From Morinoia aosen (Eukaryota > Arthropoda > Malacostraca > Amphipoda > Talitridae), in the NCBI GenBank assembly GCA_030386875.1, contig CM059560.1:43814757-43878756 (forward strand): 64,000 bases of DNA, in the 5' to 3' direction. Under the pieces are notes generated by a model that did not search any database, was not told the DNA's origin, and saw only the letters and a list, made by a program, of their open reading frames with translations. Made by a program: the position numbers and the translations under genes. Every line of letters begins with the position of its first letter. Within the stretch, counting starts at the first letter, position 1. Below, in pieces: positions 26,301-37,303 of the stretch.

Positions 26301-28517
26301 CGCTGTAGAGATACCTTCTGTACTCCTTTGTGCGCTATAGAGATACCTTCTGTACTCCTTTGTGCGCTGTAGAGATACCTTCTGTACTCCTTTGTAGGCT
26401 GTAGAGATTCCTTCTGTACTCCTTTGTGCGCTGTAGAGATACCTTCTGTACTCCTTTGTGCGCTGTAGAGATACCTTCTGTTCTCCTTTGTACGCTGTAG
26501 AGATACCTCGTGTACTCCTTTGTACGTTCTAGAGATATTTCCTGTACTCCTTTATGCGCTGTAGAGATACCTTCTGTACTCCTTTGTGCGCTGTAGAGAT
26601 ACCTTCTGTACTCCTTTGTGCGCTGTAGAGATACCTTCTGTACTCCTTTGTACGCTGTAGAGATACCTTCTGTACTCCTTTGTGCGCTGTAGAGATACCT
26701 TCTGTACTCCTTTGTACGCTGTAGAGATACCTCGTGTACTCCTTTGTACGTTCTAGAGATATTTCCTGTACTCCTTTGTGCGCTGTAGAGATACCTTCTG
26801 TACTCCTTTGTGCGCTGTAGAGATTCCTTCTGTACTCCTTTGTGCGCTGTAGAGATACCTTCTGTACTCCTTTGTACGCTGTAGAGATACCTTCTGTACT
26901 CCTTTGTGCGCTGTAGAGATACCTTCTGTACTCCTTTGTACGCTGTAGAGATACCTCGTGTACTCCTTTGTACGTTCTAGAGATATTTCCTGTACTCCTT
27001 TGTGCGCTGTAGAGATACCTTCTGTACTCCTTTGTGCGCTGTAGAGATACCTTCTGTACTCCTTTGTACGCTGTAGAGATACCTTCTGTACTCCTTTGTG
27101 CGCTGTAGAGATACCTTCTGGACTCCTTTGTACGCTGTAGAGATACCTCGTGTACTCCTTTGTACGTTCTAGAGATATTTCCTGTACTCCTTTGTGCGCT
27201 GTAGAGATACCTTCTGTACTCCTTTGTGCGCTGTAGAGATACCTTCTGTACTCCTTTGTGCGCTGTTGAGATACCTTCTGTACTCCTTTGTGCGCTGTAG
27301 AGATACCTTCTGTACTCCTTTGTGCGCTGTAGAGATACCTTCTGTACTCCTTTGTGCGCTGTAGAGATACCTTCTGTACTCCTTTGTGCGCTGTAGAGAT
27401 ACCTTCTGTACTCCTTTGTACGCTGTAGAGATACCTCGTGTACTCCTTTGTGCGCTGTAGAGATACCTTCTGTACTCCTTTGTGCGCTGTTGAGATACCT
27501 TCTGTACTCCTTTGTGCGCTGTAGAGATACCTTCTGTACTCCTTTGTGCGCTGTAGAGATACCTTCTGTACTCCTTTGTGCGCTGTAGAGATACCTTCTG
27601 TGCTCCTTTGTGCGCTGTAGAGATACCTTCTCTACTCCTTTGTGCGCTGTAGAGATACCTTCTGTACTTCTTTGTGCGCTGTAGAGATACCTTCTGTACT
27701 CCTTTGTGCGCTGTAGAGATACCTCGTGCACTCCTTTGTGCGCTGTAGAGATACCTTCTGTACTCCTTTGTGCGCTGTAGAGATACCTTCTGTACTCCTT
27801 TGTACGCTGTAGAGATACCTCCTGTACTCCTTTGTACGTTCTAGAGATATTTCCTGTACTCCTTTGTGCGCTGTAGAGATACCTTCTGTTTTCCTTTGTG
27901 CGCTGTAGAGATACCTTCTGTACTCCTTTGTGCGCTGTAGAGATACCTTCTGTACTCCTTTGTGCGCTGTTGAGATACCTTCTGTACTCCTTTGTACGCT
28001 GTAGAGATACCTCGTGTACTCCTTTGTACGTTCTAGAGATATTTCCTGTTCTCCTTTGTGCGCTGTAGAGATACCTTCTGTTCTCCTTTGTGCGCTGTAG
28101 AGATACCTTCTGTACTCCTTTGTGCGCTGTAGAGATACCTTCTGTACTCCTTTGTGCGCTGTAGAGATACCTTCTGTACTCCTTTGTGCGCTGTAGAGAT
28201 ACCTTCTGTACTCCTTTGTGCGCTGTAGAGATACCTCGTGTACTCCTTTGTACGCTGTAGAGATACCTTCTGTACTCCTTTGTGCGCTGTAGAGATACCT
28301 TCTGTACTCCTTTGTGCGCTGTAGAGTTACCTTCTGTACTCCTTTGTGCGCTGTAGAGATACCTTCTGTACTCCTTTGTGCGCTGTAGAGATACCTTCTG
28401 TACTCCTTTGTGCGCTGTAGAGATACCTTCTGTACTCCTTTGTGCGCTGTAGAGATACCTTCTGTACTCCTTTGTACGCTGTAGAGATACCTTCTGTACT
28501 CCTTTGTGCGCTGTAGA
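23300..28517 (+). repeat. 5,217-bp tandem duplication, copy 1
   Basis: Copy 1 matches the next ~5.2 kb at a constant offset of 5,217 bp (163 monomers plus one inserted base). Shared markers are TAGAGGTATTTCC (23,361 and 28,578), the inserted C (25,464 and 30,681), TTTGCGCGC (about 25,880 and 31,097), GCGCTATAG (about 26,333 and 31,550), GTAGGCTGTAGAGATTCC (about 26,395 and 31,612) and CTTTATGCG (about 26,551 and 31,768). Exact end points cannot be fixed inside a satellite; these are approximate. Confidence 0.9.
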
Positions 28518-31500
28518 GATACCTTCTGTACTCCTTTGTACGCTGTAGAGATACCTCGTGTACTCCTTTGTACGTTCTAGAGGTATTTCCTGTACTTCTT
28601 TGTGCGCTGTAGAGATACCTTCTGTACTCCTTTGTGCGCTGTAGAGATACCTTCTGTACTCCTTTGTGCGCTGTAGAGATACCTTCTGTACTCCTTTGTG
28701 CGCTGTAGAGATACCTTCTGTACTCCTTTGTACGCTGTAGAGATACCTTCTGTACTCCTTTGTACGCTGTAGAGATACCTCGTGTACTCCTTTGTACGTT
28801 CTAGAGATATTTCCTGTACTCCTTTGTGCGATGTAGAGATACCTTCTGTACTCCTTTGTGCGCTGTAGAGATACCTTCTGTACTCCTTTGTGCGCTGTAG
28901 AGATACCTTCTGTACTCCTTTGTGCGCTGTAGAGATACCTTCTGTACTCCTTTGTACGTTCTAGAGATATTTCCTGTACTCCTTTGTGCGCTGTAGAGAT
29001 ACCTTCTGTACTCCTTTGTACGCTGTAGAGATACCTCGTGTACTCCTTTGTACGTTCTAGAGATATTTCCTGTACTCCTTTGTGCGCTGTAGAGATACCT
29101 TCTGTACTCCTTTGTGCGCTGTAGAGATACCTTCTGTACTCCTTTGTGCGCTGTAGAGATACCTTCTGTATTCCTTTGTACGCTCTAGAGATACCTCGTG
29201 TACTCCTTTGTAGGTTCTAGAGATATTTCCTGTACTCCTTTGTGCGCTGTAGAGATACCTTCTCTACTCCTTTGTGCGCTGTAGAGATACCTTCTGTACT
29301 TCTTTGTGCGCTGTAGAGATACCTTCTGTACTCCTTTGTGCGCTGTAGAGATACCTTCTGTACTCCTTTGTGCGCTGTAGAGATACCTTCTGTACTCCTT
29401 TGTACGCTGTAGAGATACCTCGTGTACTCCTTTGTACGTTCTAGAGATATTTCCTGTACTCCTTTGTGCGCTGTAGAGATACCTTCTGTACTCCTTTGTG
29501 CGCTGTAGAGATACCTTCTGTACTCCTTTGTGAGCTGTAGAGATACCTTCTGTACTCCTTTGTGCGCTGTAGAGATACCTTCTGTACTCTTTTGTGCGCT
29601 GTAGAGATACCTCGTGTACTCCTTTGTACGCTGTAGAGATACCTTCTGTACTCCTTTGTGCGCTGTAGAGATACCTTCTGTACTCCTTTGTGCGCTGTAG
29701 AGATACCTTCTGTACTCCTTTGTGCGCTGTAGAGATACCTTCTGTACTCCTTTGTGCGCTGTAGAGATACCTTCTGTACTCCTTTGTGCGCTGTAGAGAT
29801 ACCTCGTGTACTCCTTTGTACGTTCGAGAGATATTTCCTGTACTCCTTTGTGCGCTGTAGAGATACCTTCTGTACTCCTTTGTGCGCTGTAGAGATACCT
29901 TCTGTACTCCTTTGTGCGCTGTAGAGATACCTCGTGTACTCCTTTGTACGTTCTAGAGATATTTCCTGTACTCCTTTGTGCGCTGTAGAGATACCTTCTG
30001 TACTCCTTTGTGCGCTGTAGAGATACCTTCTGTACTCCTTTGTACGCTGTAGAGATACCTCGTGTACTCCTTTGTACGTTCTAGAGATATTTCCTGTACT
30101 CCTTTGTGCGCTGTAGAGATACCTTCTGTACTCCTTTGTGCGCTGTAGAGATACCTTATGTACTCCTTTGTGCGCTGTTGAGATACCTTCTGTACGCCTT
30201 TGTGCGCTGTAGAGATACCTTCTGTACTCCTTTGTGCGCTGTAGAGATACCTTCTGTACTCCTATGTGCGCTGTAGAGATACCTTCTGTACTCCTTTGTG
30301 CGCTGTAGAGATACCTCGTGTACTCCTTTGTACGTTCTAGAGATATTTCCTGTACTCCTTTGTGCGCTGTAGAGATACCTTCTGTACTCCTTTGTGCGCT
30401 GTAGAGATACCTTCTGTACTCCTTTGTGCGCTGTAGAGATACCTCGTGTACTCCTTCGTACGTTCTAGAGATATTTCCTGTACTCCTTTGTGCGCTGTAG
30501 AGATACCTTCTGTACTCCTTTGTGCGCTGTAGAGATACCTTCTGTACTCCTTTGTGCGCTGTAGAGATACCTTCTGTACTCCTTTGTGCGCTGTAGAGAT
30601 ACCTTCTGTACTCCTTTGTACGCTGTAGAGATACCTCGTGTACTCCTTTGTGCGCTGTAGAGATACCTTCTATACTCCTTCTGTGCGCTGTAGAGATACC
30701 TTCTGTACTCCTTTGTGCGCTGTAGAGATACCTTCTGTACTCCTTTGTACGCTGTAGAGATACCTCGTGTACTCCTTTGTACGTTCCAGAGATATTTCCT
30801 GTACTCCTTTGTGCGCTGTAGAGATACCTTCTGTACTCCTTTGTGCGCTGTAGAGATACCTTCTTTACTCCTTTGTGCGCTGTGGAGATACCTTCTGTAC
30901 TCCTTTGTACGCTGTAGAGATACCTTCTGTACTCCTTTGTGCGCTGTAGAGATACCTTCTGTACTTCTTTGTGCGCTGTAGAGATACCTCGTGTACTCCT
31001 TTGTACGTTCTAGAGATATTTCCTGTACTCCTTTGTGCGCTGTAGAGATACCTTCTGTACTCCTTTGTGCGCTGTAGAGATGCCTTCTGTACTCCTTTGC
31101 GCGCTGTAGAGATACCTTCTGTACTCCTTTGTACGCTGTAGAGATACCTTCTGTACTCCTTTGTGCGCTGTAGAGATACCTTCTGTACTCCTTTGTACGC
31201 TGTAGAGATACCTCGTGTACTCCTTTGTACGTTCTAGAGGTATTTCCTGTACTCCTTTGTGCGCTGTAGAGAGACCTTCTGAACTCCTTTGTGCGCTGTA
31301 GAGATACCTTCTGTACTCCTTTGTGCGCTGTAGAGATACCTTCTGTACTCCTTTGTGCGCTGTAGAGATACCTTCTGTACTCCTTTGTACGCTGTAGAGA
31401 TACCTTCTGTACTCCTTTGTGCGCTGTAGAGATACCTTCTGTACTCCTTTGTACGCTGTAGAGATACCTCGTGTACTCCTTTGTACGTTCTAGAGATATT

Positions 31501-33700
31501 TCCTGTACTCCTTTGTGCGCTGTAGAGATACCTTCTGTACTCCTTTGTGCGCTATAGAGATACCTTCTGTACTCCTTTGTGCGCTGTAGAGATACCTTCT
31601 GTACTCCTTTGTAGGCTGTAGAGATTCCTTCTGTACTCCTTTGTGCGCTGTAGAGATACCTTCTGTACTCCTTTGTGCGCTGTAGAGATACCTTCTGTTC
31701 TCCTTTGTACGCTGTAGAGATACCTCGTGTACTACTTTGTACGTTCTAGAGATATTTCCTGTACTCCTTTATGCGCTGTAGAGATACCTTCTGTACTCCT
31801 TTGTGCGCTGTAGAGATACCTTCTGTACTCCTTTGTGCGCTGTAGAGATACCTTCTGTACTCCTTTGTACGCTGTAGAGATACCTTCTGTACTCCTTTGT
31901 GCGCTGTAGAGATACCTTCTGTACTCCTTTGTACGCTGTAGAGATACCTCGTGTACTCCTTTGTACGTTCTAGAGATATTTCCTGTACTCCTTTGTGCGC
32001 TGTAGAGATACCTTCTGTACTCCTTTGTGCGCTGTAGAGATTCCTTCTGTACTCCTTTGTGCGCTGTAGAGATACCTTCTGTACTCCTTTGTACGCTGTA
32101 GAGATACCTTCTGTACTCCTTTGTGCGCTGTAGAGATACCTTCTGTACTCCTTTGTACGCTGTAGAGATACCTCGTGTACTCCTTTGTACGTTCTAGAGA
32201 TATTTCCTGTACTCCTTTGTGCGCTGTAGAGATACCTTCTGTACTCCTTTGTGCGCTGTAGAGATACCTTCTGTACTCCTTTGTACGCTGTAGAGATACC
32301 TTCTGTACTCCTTTGTGCGCTGTAGAGATACCTTCTGGACTCCTTTGTACGCTGTAGAGATACCTCGTGTACTCCTTTGTACGTTCTAGAGATATTTCCT
32401 GTACTCCTTTGTGCGCTGTAGAGATACCTTCTGTACTCCTTTGTGCGCTGTAGAGATACCTTCTGTACTCCTTTGTGCGCTGTTGAGATACCTTCTGTAC
32501 TCCTTTGTGCGCTGTAGAGATACCTTCTGTACTCCTTTGTGCGCTGTAGAGATACCTTCTGTACTCCTTTGTGCGCTGTAGAGATACCTTCTGTACTCCT
32601 TTGTGCGCTGTAGAGATACCTTCTGTACTCCTTTGTACGCTGTAGAGATACCTCGTGTACTCCTTTGTGCGCTGTAGAGATACCTTCTGTACTCCTTTGT
32701 GCGCTGTTGAGATACCTTCTGTACTCCTTTGTGCGCTGTAGAGATACCTTCTGTACTCCTTTGTGCGCTGTAGAGATACCTTCTGTACTCCTTTGTGCGC
32801 TGTAGAGATACCTTCTGTACTCCTTTGTGCGCTGTAGAGATACCTTCTCTACTCCTTTGTGCGCTGTAGAGATACCTTCTGTACTTCTTTGTGCGCTGTA
32901 GAGATACCTTCTGTACTCCTTTGTGCGCTGTAGAGATACCTCGTGCACTCCTTTGTGCGCTGTAGAGATACCTTCTGTACTCCTTTGTGCGCTGTAGAGA
33001 TACCTTCTGTACCCCTTTGTACGCTGTAGAGATACCTCCTGTACTCCTTTGTACGTTCTAGAGATATTTCCTGTACTCCTTTGTGCGCTGTAGAGATACC
33101 TTCTGTTTTCCTTTGTGCGCTGTAGAGATACCTTCTGTACTCCTTTGTGCGCTGTAGAGATACCTTCTGTACTCCTTTGTGCGCTGTTGAGATACCTTCT
33201 GTACTCCTTTGTACGCTGTAGAGATACCTCGTGTACTCCTTTGTACGTTCTAGAGATATTTCCTGTTCTCCTTTGTGCGCTGTAGAGATACCTTCTGTTC
33301 TCCTTTGTGCGCTGTAGAGATACCTTCTGTACTCCTTTGTGCGCTGTAGAGATACCTTCTGTACTCCTTTGTGCGCTGTAGAGATACCTTCTGTACTCCT
33401 TTGTGCGCTGTAGAGATACCTTCTGTACTCCTTTGTGCGCTGTAGAGATACCTCGTGTACTCCTTTGTACGCTGTAGAGATACCTTCTGTACTCCTTTGT
33501 GCGCTGTAGAGATACCTTCTGTACTCCTTTGTGCGCTGTAGAGATACCTTCTGTACTCCTTTGTGCGCTGTAGAGATACCTTCTGTACCCCTTTGTGCGC
33601 TGTAGAGATACCTTCTGTACTCCTTTGTGCGCTGTAGAGATACCTTCTGTACTCCTTTGTGCGCTGTAGAGATACCTTCTGTACTCCTTTGTGCGCTTTA
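28518..33700 (+). repeat. 5,217-bp tandem duplication, copy 2
   Basis: Copy 2 follows copy 1 head to tail with very few substitutions. Examples present in only one copy are GTAGGTTCTAG (near 29,211) and CTATACTCC (near 30,670). The match ends near 33,700, where copy 1 has GTACGCTGTAGAGATACC followed by another A monomer, while copy 2 has GCTTTAGAG and goes straight to a B-C pair. The near-identity implies a recent duplication, or an assembly duplication. Confidence 0.88.
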
Positions 33701-34000
33701 GAGATACCTTCTGTACTCCTTTGTACGCTGTAGAGATACCTCGTGTACTCCTTTGTACGTTCTAGAGATATTTCCTGTACTCCTTTGTGCGCTGTAGAGA
33801 TACCTTCTGTACTCCTTTGTGCGCTGTAGAGATACCTTCTGAACTCCTTTGTGCGCTGTAGAGATACCTTCTGTACTCCTTTGTGCGCTGTAGAGATACC
33901 TTCTTTACTCCTTTGTACGCTGTAGAGATACCTTCTGTACTCCTTTGTACGCTGTAGAGATACCTCGTGTACTCCTTTGTACGTTCTAGAGATATTTCCT

Positions 34001-34016
34001 GTACTGTTTGGGCGCT
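34001..34016 (+). other. Private single-base deletion plus substitutions
   Basis: TACTGTTTGGGCGCTG replaces the usual 17-base string and is one base short, with two further changes. I find it nowhere else in the window, in keeping with the diverged block it lies in. Confidence 0.85.
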
Positions 34017-35530
34017 GTAGAGATACCTTCTGTACTCCTTTGTGCGCTGTAGAGATACCTTGTGTACTTCTTTGTGCGCTGTAGAGATACCTTCTGTACT
34101 CCTTTGTGCGCTGTAGAGATACCTTCTGTACTCCTTTGTGCGCTGTAGAGATACCTTCTGTACTCCTTTGTGCGCTGTAGAGATACCTTCTGTACTCCTT
34201 TGTGCGCTGTAGAGATACCTTCTGTACTCCTTTGTACGCTGTAGAGATATTTCCTGTACTCCTTTGTGCGCTGTAGAGATACCTCGTGTACTCCTTTGTG
34301 CGCTGTAGAGATACCTTCTGTACTCCTTTGTGCGCTGTAGAGATACCTTCTGTACTCCTTTGTGCGCTGTAGAGATACCTTCTGTACTCCTTTGTGCGCT
34401 GTAGAGATACCTTCTGTTCTCCTTTGTGCGCTGTAGAGATACCTTCTGTACTCCTTTGTGCGCTGTAGAGATACCTTCTGTACTCCTTTGTGCGCTGTAG
34501 AGATACCTTCTGTACTCCTTTGTGCGCTGTAGAGATACCTCGTGTACTCCTTTGTACGTTCTAGAGATATTTCCTGTACTCCTTTGTGCGCTTTAGAGAT
34601 ACCTTCTGTACTCCTTTGTGCGCTGTAGGGATACCTTCTGTACTCCTTTGTACGCTGTAGAGATACCTCGTGTACTCCTTTGTACGTTCTAGAGATATTT
34701 CCTGTACTCCTTTGTGCGCTGTAGAGATACCTTCTGTACTCCTTTGTGCGCTGTAGAGATACCTTCTGTACTCCTTTTTGCGCTGTAGAGATACCTTCTG
34801 TACTCCTTTGTACGCTGTAGAGATACCTCGTGTACTCCTTTGTACGTTCTAGAGATATTTCCTGTACTCCTTTGTTGCTTGTAGAGATACCTTCTGTACT
34901 CCTTTGAGCGCTGTAGAGATACCTTCTGTACTCCTTTGTGCGCTGTAGAGATACCTTCTGTACTCCTTTGTGCGCTGTAGAGATACCTTCTGTACTCCTT
35001 TGTGCGCTGTAGAGATACCTTCTGTACTCCTTTGTGCGCTGTAGAGATACCTTCTGTACTCCTTTATACGTTCTAGAGATATTTCCTGTACTCCTTTGTG
35101 CGCTGTAGAGATACCTTCTGTACTCCTTTGTACGCTGTAGAGATACCTCGTGTACTCCTTTGTACGTTCTAGAGATATTTCCTGTACTCCTTTGTGCGCT
35201 GTAGAGATACCTCGTGTACTCCTTTGTACGTTCTAGAGATATTTCCTGTACTCCTTTGTGCGCTGTAGAGATACCTTCTGTACTCCTTTGTGCGCTGTAG
35301 AGATACCTTATGTACTCCTTTGTGCGCTGTAGAGATACCTTCTGTACTCCTTTGTACGCTGTAGAGATACCTCGTGTACTCCTTTGTACGTTCTAGAGAT
35401 ATTTCCTGTACTCCTTTGTGCGCTGTAGAGATACCTTCTGTACTCCTTTGTGCGCTGTAGAGATACCTTCTGTACTCCTTTGTGCGCTGTAGAGATACCT
35501 TCTGTACTCCTTTGTGCGCTGTAGAGATAC

Positions 35531-35543
35531 CTTCTGCATCCTT
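35531..35543 (+). other. Private single-base deletion (31-bp monomer)
   Basis: CTTCTGCATCCTT replaces CTTCTGTACTCCTT, one base short. It is followed by GTAGCGATACC. It occurs once in the window. Confidence 0.82.
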
Positions 35544-37303
35544 TGTACGCTGTAGCGATACCTCGTGTACTCCTTTGTACGTTCTAGAGATATTTCCTGT
35601 ACTCCTTTGTGCGCTGTAGAGATACCTTCTGTACTCCTTTGTGCGCTGTAGAGATACCTTCTGTACTCCTTTGTGCGCTGTAGAGATACCTTCTGTACTC
35701 CTTTGTGCGCTGTAGAGATACCTTCTGTACTCCTTTGTGCGCTGTAGAGATACCTTCTGTACTCCTTTGTACGCTGTAGAGATACCTCGTGTACTCCTTT
35801 GTACGTTCTAGAGATATTTCCTGTACTCCTTTGTGCGCTGTAGAGATACCTTCTGTACTCCTTTGTGCGCTGTAGAGATACCTTCTGTACTCCTTTGTGC
35901 GCTGTAGAGATACCTTCTGTACTCCTTTGTACGCTGTAGAGATACCTTCTGTACTCCTTTGTGCGCTGTAGAGATACCTTCTGTACTCCTTTGTACGCTG
36001 TAGAGATACCTCGTGTACTCCTTTGTACGTTCTAGAGATATTTCCTGAACTCCTTTGTGCGCTGTAGAGATACCTTCTGTACTCCTTTGTGCGCTGTAGA
36101 GATACCTTCTGTACTCCTTTGTGCGCTGTAGAGATACCTTCTGTACTCCTTTGTGCGCTGTAGAGATACCTCGTGTACTCCTTTTTACGCTGTAGAGATA
36201 CCTTCTGTACTCCTTTGTGCGCTGTAGAGATACCTTCTGTACTCCTTTGTGCGCTGTAGAGATACCTTCTGTACTCCTTTGTGCGCTGTAGAGATACCTT
36301 CTGTACTTCTTTGTGCGCTGTAGAGATACCTTCTGTACTCCTTTGTACGCTGTAGAGATACCTCGTGTATTCCTTTGTACGTTCTAGAGATATTTCCTGT
36401 ACTCCTTTGTGCGCTGTAGAGATACCTTCTGTACTCCTTTGTGCGCTGTAGAGATACCTTCTGTACTCCTTTGTACGCTGTAGAGATACATCGTGTACTC
36501 CTTTGTACGTTCTAGAGATATTTCCTGTACTCCTTTGTGCGCTGTAGAGATACCTTCTGTACTCCTTTGTGCGCTGTAGAGATACCTTCTGTACTCCTTT
36601 GTGCGCTGTAGAGATACCTTCTGTACTATTTTGTACGCTGTAGAGATACCTTCTGTACTCCTGTGTGCGCTGTAGAGATACCTTCTGTACTCCTTTGTAC
36701 GCTGTAGAGATACCTCGTGTACTCCTTTGTACGTTCTAGAGATATTTCCTGTACTCCTTTGTGCGCTGTAGAGATACCTTCTGTACTCCTTTGTGCGCCG
36801 TAGAGATACCTTCTGTACTCCTTTGTGCGCTCTAGAGATACCTCGTGTACTCCTTTGTACGTTCTAGAGATATTTCCTGTACTCCTTTGTGCGCTGTAGA
36901 GATGCCTTCTGTACTCCTTTGTGCGCTGTAGAGATACCTTCTGTACTTCTTTGTGCGCTGTAGAGATACCTCGTGTACTCCTTTGTACGTTCTAGAGATA
37001 TTTCCTGTACTCCTTTGTGCGCTGTAGAAATACCTTCTGTACTCCTTTGTGCGCTGTAGAAATACCTTCTGTACTCCTTTGTGCGCTGTAGAGATACCTC
37101 GTGTACTCCTTTGTACGTTCTAGAGATATTTCCTGTACTCCTTTGTGCGCTGTAGAGATACCTTCTGTACTCCTTTGTGCGCTGTAGAGATACCTTCTGT
37201 ACTCCTTTGTACGCTGTAGAGATACCTTCTGTACTCCTTTGTACGTTCTAGAGATATTTCCTGTTTTCCTTTGTGCGCTGTAGAGATATCTTCTGTACTC
37301 CTT

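Larger units (their letters stand above)
33700..37300 (+). repeat. Diverged satellite block without a clear partner
   Basis: This stretch is still the same 32-bp array, but I found no long co-linear copy of it elsewhere in the window. It holds private variants: TACTGTTTGGGCG (near 34,003, one base short), CCTTGTGTACTTC (near 34,060), an A/C hybrid monomer at about 34,224-34,255, TTTGTTGCTTGTAG (near 34,872), TTCTGCATCC (near 35,533, one base short), ACTATTTTG (near 36,627), GCGCCGTAG (near 36,796) and two successive GTAGAAATACC monomers (near 37,026 and 37,058). Two of the five independent single-base indel events of the window fall here. Confidence 0.7.

Noticed and set aside
33700-37300. 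Ancient transposon or retroelement insertion as the cause of the diverged block
   Set aside because: The 32-bp period continues throughout, with no terminal repeats, target-site duplication or foreign sequence.
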